DNA of 64,000 bases from Agromyces ramosus. GTDB taxonomy: Bacteria; Actinomycetota; Actinomycetes; Actinomycetales; Microbacteriaceae. The stretch is from positions 620,001 to 684,000 of the forward strand of contig NZ_SGWY01000003.1 in the NCBI RefSeq assembly GCF_004216665.1. The letters run 5' to 3'. Shown piece by piece: positions 25,301 through 33,195 of this stretch (positions are counted from its first letter, which is position 1; each line of letters starts with the position of its first letter). The notes under the pieces were generated by a model that had not been told where the DNA came from, made no database searches, and saw only the letters and a list, made by a program, of their open reading frames with translations. The translations under genes and the position numbers were made by a program.

Positions 25301-25948
25301 GCCGAGAGCCGGCGGATGCATCCGGCAGTGGCCGCGCCGGTGTCGCTCCTCTCCTACGACGGCGAGCTGCACTCGCACCCGATCGCCACGCGCCGATCCC
25401 TCGACGGGGTCGCGCCCGGCCTCACTCCCGTGCCGATCGAGCACGCGGGCAACACGACCTCCTCGCCCGAGGAGGCCGCAGCGGTCGTCGGCCTCGTCGG
25501 GGAGCTGCTCGGCCGTGCCTGGGTCGACGCGACGGATGCCGCGGCACCCGCACGCCCGCTGCAGCAGCGCGACCTCATCGTGGTCACGCCCTACAACGCG
25601 CAGCTGACGCAGGTGCGCGCTGCGCTCGACGCGGCCGGGTTCACCGGCGTGCCCGTCGGCACCGTCGACAAGTTCCAGGGCCAAGAGGCGGCCGTCGCGA
25701 TCGTGTCGCTCGCGGCATCGTCAGCGGCCGCAGCCCCGCGGGGCGTCGAGTTCCTCCTGCTGAAGAACCGGCTGAACGTGGCGATCTCGCGGGCGAAGTG
25801 GGCGGCCTACCTGATCTACTCGCCCGGCCTGCTCGACACGCTGCCCCGCACGCCCGAGGGCGTCGCCCAGCTCAGCGCGTTCATCCGCCTCGTCGAGGCC
25901 AGCGTCGACTCCCGCCCCGAACCGGCGATGTCGATCGCGGCGACGTAG
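22349..25948 (+). CDS. TM0106-type RecB-like nuclease fused to a superfamily 1 helicase
   Basis: A 1199-residue protein. The N-terminus (DLKKASECEFAFLRELDVKLG) and FIVRQPDGRYLVQDSKLAR (about 125-137) fit the RecB/PD-(D/E)xK nuclease fold of the TM0106 group; RCPTCDLE follows. DLFFDFEGDPLYTE (about 333) opens an RNase H-like exonuclease domain. The C-terminal half is an SF1B helicase: QGPPGTGKTY (about 805, Walker A), DEAGQFS (920, Walker B), GTVDKFQGQEA (1103) and NRLNVAISRAKW (1140). Role in DNA end processing is inferred. A good ribosome site (gggaggagg) precedes the ATG. Confidence 0.85.
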   Translation: MYLVDGTVVTSASDLKKASECEFAFLRELDVKLGRDTLFEPVADAMLERSGRMGDEHEHRVLEAYRAELGSAVVEIERPDVRDAAAVQAAVEATLAAFAAGAPVVFQATFADEGFIGFADFIVRQPDGRYLVQDSKLARRARVTALLQLAAYAEQLQRVGVPCADTVELLLGDGSTSVHRLDDIAPVYRLRRARLEQLVAERLADDGPVAWGDPRYELDGRCPTCDLEVQAHRDVLLVAGLRTTQRALLFEAGIDTIDALAASEGPVPGILDATIENLRIQARLQLQAEAAEAAATALIESGSGLRSPDDPPLPPPVVVRDATSLAAIPEPDAGDLFFDFEGDPLYTEGAATDWGIDYLFGMVDTAERFTPLWAHSFAEERVALEQFLALVAARRAAHPNMHIYHYASYERTHLLTIASRHGVGEAAVDQLLADGVLVDLYPIVKRAVRVGSRSYSIKKLEPLYMGTELREAEVKSGGDSILEYVRARELLATGGLDPATGLVGAAAAQHVLDDLADYNRYDCVSTLRLRDWLLGLAREAGVEPVPESLLVEAAKAAGKVYEASPLAVELQRLAGPPDDPERDPDHTALALAAAAIDYHDREAKSFWWGHFFRVEQPLEAWEDHRDVLVVDPALSTVAQRWYREDQHRVDRRELLLRGRIAPGSRFGVGGELFVLYDSPAPFPRQGLRPGSRTQNSVRVLEVLDDGLIVEERSVAGFTWSELPMAVVPGTPPPAGRQREAILEWAQELSSLYPFAWPRNPSIDVLRRIPPRTRDGVGGLAPLTDHDYVRGVVASLRGLDDSYLAVQGPPGTGKTYVASHVITELVSHHGWRIGVVAQSHAVVENVLDAVVRAGLDPDLVAKAPKDAREPGDHGYTIITKDGVAEYTAAHAASGFVVGGTAWDFANADRLPRRSLDLLVIDEAGQFSLAATIASSVAARNLLLLGDPQQLPQVSQGNHPEPVDESALGWVADGHDVLPAEYGYFLAESRRMHPAVAAPVSLLSYDGELHSHPIATRRSLDGVAPGLTPVPIEHAGNTTSSPEEAAAVVGLVGELLGRAWVDATDAAAPARPLQQRDLIVVTPYNAQLTQVRAALDAAGFTGVPVGTVDKFQGQEAAVAIVSLAASSAAAAPRGVEFLLLKNRLNVAISRAKWAAYLIYSPGLLDTLPRTPEGVAQLSAFIRLVEASVDSRPEPAMSIAAT

Positions 25949-25974
25949 CCCCGGAGCATCCCGGCGCCCGCGAC

Positions 25975-26412
25975 TCAGCCTGCGGTGAGCGCCTCGATCG
26001 CCTTCGCGATGCGCCGCTGCCGCGTCTCGGCGGCCTTCGCCCCCTCGATGGCGGTCACGTGCGCCTTCCTGTGGCTCGGCGCGAGTCGGTTCCAGGCCTC
26101 ACGCGCGCCCGGGGCCGCATCGAGCGCCGCCGCGAGGTCGCCGGGCACGTCCACGGTGCGGGGCGCCGTGTCGAGCTCGAGGTCGACCACGATCGGGTCA
26201 CCGCCCTGGATGCCGGTCGCAGCGCGCTTGTCGGAGCTGAACGGAATCAGGAACCTGCCGCCCATCGGTGCGATCGTGCTGCGGTACTCGAACCCGTTCA
26301 CGGTCACGACCACGGGTGGACGCTTCCCGGCGTCGAACGACTCGACCACCTCCGGCGGCACCTCGATCCCCGTGTTGTTGCCCGACAGGAACATCGTCGT
26401 CTCGAACCGCAT
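25975..26412 (-). CDS. YdeI/OmpD-associated family protein with DUF1905
   Basis: A 145-residue protein. The first 95 residues (MRFETTMFLSGNNTGIEVPPEVVESF, read in two parts as MRFETTMFLSG and GIEVPPEVVESF) match DUF1905; the tail (AREAWNRLAPSHRKAHVTAIEGAK, then RQRRIAKAIEAL) matches the YdeI/OmpD-associated helix pair. Function unclear; family members have been tied to stress and peptide resistance. The ATG at 26412 is preferred to one 14 codons upstream. Confidence 0.8.
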   Translation of the reverse strand: MRFETTMFLSGNNTGIEVPPEVVESFDAGKRPPVVVTVNGFEYRSTIAPMGGRFLIPFSSDKRAATGIQGGDPIVVDLELDTAPRTVDVPGDLAAALDAAPGAREAWNRLAPSHRKAHVTAIEGAKAAETRQRRIAKAIEALTAG

Positions 26413-26468
26413 GGAGGCGAGTCTGCCATCGCCACCGGAAGCTGGGAATACCACCCAGCCTCGCTGCG

Positions 26469-26474
26469 TATGGT
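26469..26474 (+). promoter_or_regulatory. -10 box of leaderless glutaredoxin-like gene
   Basis: TATGGT, six bases before the GTG at 26481, with no ribosome site between. Confidence 0.5.
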
Positions 26475-26480
26475 TCCAGC

Positions 26481-26759
26481 GTGACCTCCCCTGCGATCTC
26501 AGACCTGAACCCTGCCCGAATCACGATGTACGGCGCCGAGTGGTGCGGCGACTGCCGCCGCTCCAAGGCGCTCCTCGACCGCCGCGGCGTCGACTACGAC
26601 TACGTCGACCTCGAGCTCGTCTTCGACGGCGCCGAGCGCGCCAAGGCGATCAGCGGCCGCACGCAGATCCCGGTCGTCGTCTTCCCCGACGGTACCCACT
26701 TCACCGAGCCGACCGATGCCGAGCTCGCCGGGAAGCTCGACGAGGCCATCGCGGCGTAG
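26481..26759 (+). CDS. Glutaredoxin/mycoredoxin-like protein
   Basis: A 92-residue thioredoxin-fold protein. ITMYGAEWCGDCRRSKALL carries the active site C-G-D-C, and TQIPVVVFPDGTHFTEPTD has the cis-Pro of the fold. Mycoredoxins of actinobacteria reduce mycothiol mixed disulfides and have the W-C-x-x-C arrangement seen here. Cytosolic. The GTG start follows a -10 box at leaderless spacing; an earlier in-frame ATG at 26268 would run into the divergent gene. Confidence 0.85.
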   Translation: MTSPAISDLNPARITMYGAEWCGDCRRSKALLDRRGVDYDYVDLELVFDGAERAKAISGRTQIPVVVFPDGTHFTEPTDAELAGKLDEAIAA

Positions 26760-26807
26760 CCCCGGCACGTCGCGACCCGGCGGGGTCGCTCGGCGACGCG
26801 ACGGGCG

Positions 26808-27800
26808 CTAACGCAGCGCGGGGATGACCTCCGAGGCCCACAGCTCGAGCCCCGATCGGTCGTACGCCGCCTCGGGGAAGTACGAGATGACGTAGTCCAG
26901 GCCGAGCTCCCGCCGTTCGGCGAGCTTCGCGACGACCTGCTCGGGCGTTCCCACCGCGGCGTTGGGGCTGTGGAAGTCGGCGATGTAGTGCGCGGTCTTC
27001 TCCGGACCGAGGTATGGCGCGACGCGCGCCTCGATCGCGTCGAGCCGGCGGGCGACGTCCGCGGCATCCGTGCCGATCACGGTGTTGAAGTTCGACGAGA
27101 GCGTGATCGCGTCGAAGTCAGTGCCGAGCGCCCGGCAGTGCCGTTCGAGCACGTCGCGCTTGTGCGCGAACTCCTCGAGGCTGCCCGTGAAGTTCGTGTA
27201 CCGCGCGTACTTCGCGGCGATCCGCAGCGTCACCTTCTCGCCGCCGCCCGCGACCCACATCGGGATCCCGCCGTCCTGCAGCGGCAACGGCCGCACGATC
27301 GCGCCGTCGACGCGGTAGTGCTCTCCCTCGAGGGTCGCGGTGCCCGTCGTCCACGCCTGGTGCATGATCTCCACGCCCTCGCGGAGCCGCGCGAGCCGCT
27401 CGGCCACGGGCGGGAAACCGTACCCGTAGGCACGCCATTCCTGCTCGTACCAGCCGCCGCCGATGCCCATCTCGACGCGTCCGCCCGAGATCACGTCGAC
27501 CGTCGCGGCGACCTTCGCGAGGTAGGCCGGGTTGCGGTAGCTCATGCACGTGCACATCTGGCCGAGGCGCACGCGCGAGGTGGTCGCCGCGTACGCCGAC
27601 ATCAGCGACCAGGCCTCGTGCGTCGCCTCGGTCGCACTCGCCACGGGCACGGTGTGGAAGTGGTCGTAGACCCAGATCGTGTCCCACGGGCCGGCGTCGG
27701 CCCACTGCGCGATGCCGCGCATCGTCTGCCAGTGCTCCGCCGGATCGATGCCGACGAGATCGTGACGCCAGCCTTGGGGGACGAACATTCCGAATCGCAT
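26808..27800 (-). CDS. LLM-class F420-dependent oxidoreductase
   Basis: A 330-residue luciferase-like monooxygenase-fold protein. The opening MRFGMFVPQGW, then WADAGPWDTIWVYDHFHT, RVRLGQMCTCMSYRNPAYLAK and EMGIGGGWYEQEW are typical of the F420-dependent group annotated as TIGR03560-like. Cofactor F420 use is inferred from the family, not shown by sequence. Substrate unknown. It is one of three LLM proteins in the window. Confidence 0.85.
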   Translation of the reverse strand: MRFGMFVPQGWRHDLVGIDPAEHWQTMRGIAQWADAGPWDTIWVYDHFHTVPVASATEATHEAWSLMSAYAATTSRVRLGQMCTCMSYRNPAYLAKVAATVDVISGGRVEMGIGGGWYEQEWRAYGYGFPPVAERLARLREGVEIMHQAWTTGTATLEGEHYRVDGAIVRPLPLQDGGIPMWVAGGGEKVTLRIAAKYARYTNFTGSLEEFAHKRDVLERHCRALGTDFDAITLSSNFNTVIGTDAADVARRLDAIEARVAPYLGPEKTAHYIADFHSPNAAVGTPEQVVAKLAERRELGLDYVISYFPEAAYDRSGLELWASEVIPALR

Positions 27801-27942
27801 GAGTGCCAGCCTAGGCCGCGGATCGACGGGCAGATTGCGCTTTCCGCGGGACCCTTGCGCTCAGCACCGACGGATGCCGCCTCCGCCCGTCGAGCGCGAC
27901 GATCTCAGCGCTGGCACTGACGACGCACCGCGCCCGGCCGCC

Positions 27943-27948
27943 TAGCGT
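27943..27948 (+). promoter_or_regulatory. -10 box of leaderless hypothetical gene
   Basis: TAGCGT, seven bases before the ATG at 27956. Confidence 0.5.
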
Positions 27949-27955
27949 CTGACCC

Positions 27956-28357
27956 ATGACTGTGCCGAACCACTGCGATTTCTCCGCGACCCAATTCCGG
28001 GCCATCGCCATCGAGACCTCCGGCGGCCGGCTCATCCGCGTGTCCGGCTCGGGCCTCTGCCCGACCAGCGGGTGGCAGCTCCGGCTCGTGGCCGCGAACC
28101 CCGGCGTCGTGGCGCACCCCGACAGCCTCTGGCTCGAACTCCGCGAGGACGCCCCGACGCGGGCGCCCCGCGTCGTCACCGAGACGGAGGTCGAGGTGCT
28201 GGTCGAGGACTCCCGCGCCCACGAGGTGCAGATCCGCTTCGGATGGCGCGAGGGATTCACGATCCCCGTCGTGCCGGCGGCGATGCGCCGAGCCGGCACG
28301 GGGGCGCGCCGGCCGTCGGATGCCGCACACGGCCGCCTCGCGGCATCCGCCGTCTGA
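27956..28357 (+). CDS. Hypothetical protein
   Basis: A 133-residue protein I do not recognise. It is probably real: codon bias fits the neighbours, a -10 box lies at leaderless spacing, and it fills the gap between two genes. The core (LIRVSGSGLCPTSGWQLRLV, VTETEVEVLVEDSRAHEVQI) predicts beta strands; the last 25 residues are low-complexity Ala/Arg. No membrane segment or signal peptide is seen. It converges on the baeRF-like gene with a 3-bp gap. Confidence 0.65.
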   Translation: MTVPNHCDFSATQFRAIAIETSGGRLIRVSGSGLCPTSGWQLRLVAANPGVVAHPDSLWLELREDAPTRAPRVVTETEVEVLVEDSRAHEVQIRFGWREGFTIPVVPAAMRRAGTGARRPSDAAHGRLAASAV

Positions 28358-28360
28358 CCG

Positions 28361-29545
28361 TCAGGCCAGCGCGTACCTGAGTTCCGCCATGGCGGGTCCC
28401 GACCACACGGTCCCGTCGAGGTCGCCGCTGCGCACGGTGACGACCTTTCCGCCCTTCGCCATCACGAGCAGCGCGAGCTGCGGCAGCACGTCGCCGGCGA
28501 GCGTGCCGTCGTTGAGGGCCTCGCCCTCGCCGTTGCCGGTCGCGAACTCGATCGCGCCCGACTCGTGGTCGAGCGTGCCGTTGACCGACGTGGTGAAGTC
28601 GAACCACAGCGTCTCGACGGCGCCGTCGGCGGCGAGCCGCCCGATCGCCGCGAGGTCGCGTTCCACCCGGCCGGCGCTTCCCTCGGCGAGGCCGTGCAGC
28701 GCCGTCTCCGCCTCGTCGATGTTGAGCGAGGAGAGCTGGCCGCGCAGCACCTCGTCGATCTCGGACGGGCCGAGCCGATCCGGGGCGCCCTGCACCGCGA
28801 CGATGCGCCGGTGGTCGTGGGCGCGCTCCATGAACTGGCTGAGCGTGGGCTCGGCCGCGAACACGAACAGCGGCACCCGCTCGTCGGGGTCGCGCACCTG
28901 CAGCTCCTGGCGCACGGCGTCGGCCACGCGCTTGGCGTAGATGTCGAGGGTCGCGGGGCGGCGATCCTCCTCGCTCGCGCCGCGGTCGCCGTGCCCGCCG
29001 ACGCGACGCGTGCCGGCCTCGCCGGCCTCGCGGTTGGCCGCCTCGACCGCATTCTTCGGCAGGGTGGGATCGATCGGCAGCTGCGAGGCCCGGTCGGTCG
29101 GGGTGGCGTGCCAGAGGGTCCACTCGTTCGCCGAGATGGCGACGGCGTACGCCTCCTGGTCCTGGCTCGGTGCGCGCAGGAGCTGGCCGAGGGTGAAGTG
29201 GGATCCGACGTGCATGGCGTCGTCGAGCCGGTTCGGCAGCACGAACACCTCGCTGAAGCCCGGGGCGACGAAGATCGCGAGGGAGCGGGCGAGTCCCGCC
29301 CAGAGGGCCTGGTCGCCGATGATCGCGTCGCGCTCGATGCGCAGCTCCGTGAGTTCGCGGTTCGAGGCGCCGGATGCCTTGACCTGCTCGATCGCCTCGT
29401 CGAAGGCGCTCTTCACCGCGACCTCCGCGCGTTCGCGCTCGGTGACCACGGGCGACGTCGAGGCGTAGATGGTGATCGCGGGGTGGTGCGGACCTGCCAG
29501 TGCACTGAAATCGGCGCTGGTGGGCAGCTCGTAATGGACCGTCAT
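28361..29545 (-). CDS. baeRF-like (bacterial aeRF1-type release factor family) protein
   Basis: A 394-residue soluble protein. The N-terminal region ITIYASTSPV and the central IFVAPGFSEVFVLPNRLDDAMHVG, then the C-terminal RHD-like stretch HRRIVAVQGAPDRLGPSEIDEVLRGQ and LDGTVWSGPAMAELRYAL resemble the bacterial baeRF families described as relatives of archaeo-eukaryotic release factors, with likely ribosome-linked or stress roles. Assignment to a subfamily (baeRF3-like) is tentative. The ATG at 29545 has a strong ribosome site (ggggaggaacga). Its leader contains two competing hairpins (29566-29620). Confidence 0.55.
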   Translation of the reverse strand: MTVHYELPTSADFSALAGPHHPAITIYASTSPVVTERERAEVAVKSAFDEAIEQVKASGASNRELTELRIERDAIIGDQALWAGLARSLAIFVAPGFSEVFVLPNRLDDAMHVGSHFTLGQLLRAPSQDQEAYAVAISANEWTLWHATPTDRASQLPIDPTLPKNAVEAANREAGEAGTRRVGGHGDRGASEEDRRPATLDIYAKRVADAVRQELQVRDPDERVPLFVFAAEPTLSQFMERAHDHRRIVAVQGAPDRLGPSEIDEVLRGQLSSLNIDEAETALHGLAEGSAGRVERDLAAIGRLAADGAVETLWFDFTTSVNGTLDHESGAIEFATGNGEGEALNDGTLAGDVLPQLALLVMAKGGKVVTVRSGDLDGTVWSGPAMAELRYALA

Positions 29546-29565
29546 TCGTTCCTCCCCGAGATCTC

Positions 29566-29620
29566 GCGACAGCGGTGTCGCTCGCTCCCAGCCTATGAAG
29601 GCCGGGGCGCGAGCGACACC
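29566..29620 (-). promoter_or_regulatory. Two mutually exclusive hairpins in the baeRF-like leader
   Basis: A perfect 12-bp inverted repeat (GGTGTCGCTCGC at 29574-29585, GCGAGCGACACC at 29609-29620, 23-nt loop) shares its left arm with a shorter one (GCGACA at 29566-29571, TGTCGC at 29576-29581). The long stem could end the upstream oxidoreductase transcript; the pair together could act as an attenuator. A possible -10 (TAGGCT on the minus strand, near 29594-29589) lies in the loop of the long stem. Confidence 0.5.
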
Positions 29621-29625
29621 CCCCG

Positions 29626-31170
29626 TCACCGACCCACGGGGTGATTGGAGCGGATGACTCCGGTGGGGTCGACCGCCTGCTTCACCGCGCGGAGGCGGTG
29701 CACGCGCTCGCCGAAGAGCCGCTCGGCGGGCCGCTCGTGCTCGGCGAAGTTGAGGTAGTCGACCGGCGCCCGCCACGGCTCGACCCGGGAGAGCAGCCGA
29801 CCGAGCGACGCAGCGAGCGCCTCGCCGGCGCCGGGCACCGCGATGCCCACGCCGAACACGAGGTACTCCGCTTCGAGGCCCGCGACGGCACCCGGCGCCG
29901 GCGTGCCGCGCTCGGCGGCCGTCGCCAGCGCGACCTCGGGTGCGAGGCCGCCGCCCACGTGGCGGATCTCGGCCGAGAGCAGTGCGCTGCCGGACTCGGG
30001 GCCGACGGCCGCGATGAAGGCGCGCACCGCGGCGGGCGGCAGCTCGGCGAGCAGCATGCCGTCGCCGTACCCCGGCGTGGGTGCGGGCGGGTCCATGTGG
30101 AGCTGCAGCAGTTCGGCGACCGGCTGCGGGTGCACCGAGTCCATCGCGGGTGCGAGCGCGCGCAGCGGGGCGAGCAGCTCGTCGGCCCGCTCGGGCGACT
30201 CCTGGATCGCCGCCTCGACGACGACGAACGACTGGCCCGACAGGAAGGGCGGCAGCTCGGGCATCGGCGGGAGGCGGAGCACGCGACCGACGGAGGTGAC
30301 GGTGTCGGGTACGCCGGCGGTCCACGCGGCCCACGCCTGCAGCACCTCCTCGGCGCGCTCGAGCGGGAAGAAGAGCGTGCCCCCCACGATCTCGGCGATC
30401 GCGTAGAGGCGGAACTCGAGTGCGGTCACGACGCCGAAGTCGCCGCCGCCGCCGCGCACGGCCCAGAACAGCTCGGGGTCGTGGTCGGCGTCGACGCGCC
30501 GGCGCACGCCGTCGGCCGTGACGAGCTCGACGGCGAGCACGGAGTTGGCGGCGAGGCCGTGCGTGCGTCCGAGCCAGCTGATGCCGCCGCCGAGCGTGTA
30601 GCCGACGACGCCGACGTCGTGCGACGATCCGGCGAGCGCGGCGAGGCCGTGCGGCGCCGCCGCGGCGACGACGTCACCCCAGAGGGCGCCGGCCTCGACG
30701 CGCGCGACCCGCAGGTCGGGGTCGACCTGCACGCCGCGGAGCTCGGACGTGCGCAGCAGCAGCGAGTCGGCGAGGCCGTTCGCCGCGGCGAGGGGTCCGG
30801 CGTTGTGGCCGGTGGCCTGCGGCGCCACCGACAGGCCGAGGCCCTTCGCGGTGCGCACCGCGTGCACGATGTCGTTCTCGCTGCCGGCGACGACGACCGC
30901 GACGGGGCGCTGGTCGACCGCGAGGTTCCACGCGGCACGCGCCTCGTCCCAACCGGGGTCGCCCGGGATGACCACGCGGCCGGCGAGCCGTTCATCGAGC
31001 AGGGCGAGGGCTTCGCGCAGCGAGAGGGTCACGACCTCGTCGTGCCCGGGGAGCGCCTCGGAGATGTCGGTGACGGGAGCGAGCGCTGAGCGGCCGGCGA
31101 GAAGGTCGGCGGGAAGGTCGGCGCGGGCGTCGTCATTCGCGGCGGCGCCGGCGGGCACAGGGGTGTTCAC
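29626..31170 (-). CDS. FAD-binding (PCMH/BBE-type) oxidoreductase
   Basis: A 514-residue flavoprotein. The PCMH FAD domain runs from about 75: RPVAVVVAGSENDIVHAV, QATGHNAGPL (position of the family's covalent His), and SSHDVGVVGYTLGGGISWLGR. A BBE-like C-terminal segment VDYLNFAEHE and KQAVDPTGVIRSNHPV binds the flavin. Members oxidise alcohols, sugars or alkaloid-like molecules with oxygen. The acceptor and substrate are unknown. GTG start at 31170 after aaaggaaccg. No signal peptide is obvious, so it is probably cytosolic. Confidence 0.87.
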   Translation of the reverse strand: MNTPVPAGAAANDDARADLPADLLAGRSALAPVTDISEALPGHDEVVTLSLREALALLDERLAGRVVIPGDPGWDEARAAWNLAVDQRPVAVVVAGSENDIVHAVRTAKGLGLSVAPQATGHNAGPLAAANGLADSLLLRTSELRGVQVDPDLRVARVEAGALWGDVVAAAAPHGLAALAGSSHDVGVVGYTLGGGISWLGRTHGLAANSVLAVELVTADGVRRRVDADHDPELFWAVRGGGGDFGVVTALEFRLYAIAEIVGGTLFFPLERAEEVLQAWAAWTAGVPDTVTSVGRVLRLPPMPELPPFLSGQSFVVVEAAIQESPERADELLAPLRALAPAMDSVHPQPVAELLQLHMDPPAPTPGYGDGMLLAELPPAAVRAFIAAVGPESGSALLSAEIRHVGGGLAPEVALATAAERGTPAPGAVAGLEAEYLVFGVGIAVPGAGEALAASLGRLLSRVEPWRAPVDYLNFAEHERPAERLFGERVHRLRAVKQAVDPTGVIRSNHPVGR

Positions 31171-31380
31171 GGACGGTTCCTTTCGGGGTGTGTCGCGGTC
31201 GCGGGCCCGGGCCCTCGCTTCGGAGGCGGACGGCCGCGGGGGATCCCGGCGGCTCGCACGAACGCACGGTCCATCTCACGACGAACGGCGGCGCGCCGCG
31301 TCAGGGGGAGCCCTCCGCCTGCCTCAGGGTTATCCCGCCCCAGCGGAATAGCGCGGAGTCCCCGTCCGTTGCCCGAAGCG

Positions 31381-32430
31381 ATGACTGACACGCTCCGCCT
31401 CTCCGTGCTCGACCTCGTTCCCGTGCGGAGCGGCCAGACCAGTGCCGGTGCCGTCGCGGCATCCGTGCGCCTGGCACAGCTCGCCGACCGGCTCGGCTTC
31501 ACGCGGTACTGGTTCGCCGAGCACCACAACATGCCCGCGGTGGCGTCGACCACCCCGCCGGTGCTCATCGCGGCCACCGCGGCGCGCACCGAGCGCATCC
31601 GGGTCGGCTCCGGCGGCGTCATGCTCCCCAATCACGCGCCCCTCGTCGTCGCCGAGCAGTTCGCCGCGCTCGAGGCCCTCGCACCCGGTCGCATCGACCT
31701 CGGCATCGGCCGCGCGCCGGGCAGCGATCCGGTGATCACGCAGCTGCTGCGCATCTCGGGCCCCACCGCCGACGTCGACCGGTTCCCCGACCACGTCGCC
31801 GACATCCTCTCGCTGCTGTCGCCCGACGGCGCGTCGCTGCGCCTCACCAGCGGGCGCGAGTACGCGATCACCGCGACGCCCGCGGCGACCGAGGTGCCGA
31901 CCATCTGGCTGCTCGGCTCGAGCGACTACTCGGCGAAGCTCGCCGCCGAGCTCGGCCTGCCGTACGTGTTCGCCAACCACTTCTCGGGCGAGGGCCTCGA
32001 GCGCGCGCTCGAGCTCTACCGCACCGAGTACCGCTCGAGCGAGGCGCACCCGACGCCCGAGACCTTCCTCACCGTGAACGCGTCGGTCGCCCCGACCCTC
32101 GAGGAGGCGCGGGCGCGGGCGCTGCCGCAGCTGCGGTCGATGGCGCGGCTCCGCACGAACCGGCCGATGCGGCCCCTCGAGACGGTGGAGGAGGCGTCGA
32201 CCGCCCCCGCCGACTCGATCGGCGACGAGGTCATCGCCGCGATGGAACGGCGATGGATCATCGCGGATGCCGCGGGCGCGGCCGACCAGCTGCGCCGCCT
32301 GGCCGAGCGGCACGGGATCGACGAGGTGATGGTGGCGCCGATCGCGGGTTCCTCCGAGGCCGAGCCGACGGATGCCGCGCCGGGCCGTGAGCAGACCCTC
32401 GCGCTGCTGGCGGGCGAACTGCTCGGCTGA
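31381..32430 (+). CDS. LLM-class flavin-dependent oxidoreductase (MsnO8-like)
   Basis: A 349-residue luciferase-like protein. LSVLDLVPVRSGQTSAGA, RYWFAEHHNMPAVASTTPPVL and VGSGGVMLPNHAPLVVAEQF, then GRIDLGIGRAPGSDP are diagnostic of the MsnO8/alkanal monooxygenase-like group, which uses FMN. Substrate unknown. The ATG at 31381 is preferred to an in-frame TTG at 31369. It diverges from the FAD oxidoreductase, with about 210 bp between; that gap contains a 12-bp GGGCCCGGGCCC palindrome near 31203 but no other feature I can name. Confidence 0.85.
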   Translation: MTDTLRLSVLDLVPVRSGQTSAGAVAASVRLAQLADRLGFTRYWFAEHHNMPAVASTTPPVLIAATAARTERIRVGSGGVMLPNHAPLVVAEQFAALEALAPGRIDLGIGRAPGSDPVITQLLRISGPTADVDRFPDHVADILSLLSPDGASLRLTSGREYAITATPAATEVPTIWLLGSSDYSAKLAAELGLPYVFANHFSGEGLERALELYRTEYRSSEAHPTPETFLTVNASVAPTLEEARARALPQLRSMARLRTNRPMRPLETVEEASTAPADSIGDEVIAAMERRWIIADAAGAADQLRRLAERHGIDEVMVAPIAGSSEAEPTDAAPGREQTLALLAGELLG

Positions 32431-32447
32431 GGCGGCGGAGCATGGAA

Positions 32448-32474
32448 ATGCCCCGGGCAGCTCGCCCGGGGCAT
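32448..32474. terminator. Bidirectional hairpin terminator
   Basis: A perfect 11-bp stem (ATGCCCCGGGC at 32448-32458, GCCCGGGGCAT at 32464-32474) with a 5-base loop lies between two converging genes, 17 bp after the LLM stop and 26 bp beyond the stop of the opposing gene. Confidence 0.85.
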
Positions 32475-32500
32475 CCGTCGCTGCGTGCCGCTCGCCGCGG

Positions 32501-32917
32501 TCAGGCGGCGAGGCCGAGCCGGCGCAGGTCGTCGCCCGACGCGCGGTACTCGTCGCCCTCGGCGACCGTCATCTCGCGCGGGACTCGGGCGCCGTTCTGG
32601 ACGCGCGCGTCGTTCCCGACGGACGCGTACGGGCCGATGACGGCGTTGCGGCCGACCACCGCGCGGCGGCCGACGTGCACGTTCACGCCCACGACCGCCC
32701 GCTCGGCGACGATGGCGTCGCGGTCGATCCACGCGCCGTGGCTGATCTGGGCCCCGCGCTGCACCTCGGCACCGGGGTCGACGTAGGCGGTCGGGTCGAC
32801 GAACGCGGTCGGGTCGACTTTCGCGGTCGTGGCCACCAGGCCTCGGCCGTTCACGTGCTTGCGGTAGCGACGCAGGACTCCGGCTTCGTCTTCGAACTCG
32901 ACGTAACTGATGCCCAC
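32501..32917 (-). CDS. Left-handed beta-helix (hexapeptide repeat) protein
   Basis: A 138-residue protein. After a short N-terminal domain (GISYVEFEDEAGVLRRYRKH) come about ten imperfect hexapeptide turns, for example AKVDPTAFVDPTAYVDPGAEV and AVVGRNAVIGPYASVGNDA, that build a left-handed beta helix as in LpxA-type acyltransferases and gamma carbonic anhydrases. It is short, without an obvious catalytic His triad, so it may be structural or bind a small molecule. GTG start at 32917 behind ggaggagaac; an ORF starting farther upstream is unlikely. Confidence 0.78.
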   Translation of the reverse strand: MGISYVEFEDEAGVLRRYRKHVNGRGLVATTAKVDPTAFVDPTAYVDPGAEVQRGAQISHGAWIDRDAIVAERAVVGVNVHVGRRAVVGRNAVIGPYASVGNDARVQNGARVPREMTVAEGDEYRASGDDLRRLGLAA

Positions 32918-33195
32918 GTTCTCCTCCTTCCGACGTGGTGGCTCCACGTCCGGACATTGATACAACATCCACGCTGACCGGGGCATTCCCGCTCCCGAAC
33001 GCGCGCTCAGGCAGCTCGCAGGCGCCGGTCTCGGTGCCAGCCCTGAAACCCGCCCGGGCCAGCCCCGAACGTGCCCGGAATCGCTTGTCGCGGCGTGCCG
33101 GCCCTCGCTAGCTTCGCCCTGCGTGCACGGCCTCGGCCGGCATGGCCGCGCGGCATCCCGCGCCGGCCGGAACCCACCCGGAAGACCTCGAACCC

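Noticed and set aside
31200..31215. GGGCCCGGGCCC palindrome as an operator or terminator
   Set aside because: No loop-forming context and no other support; likely a result of GC composition.
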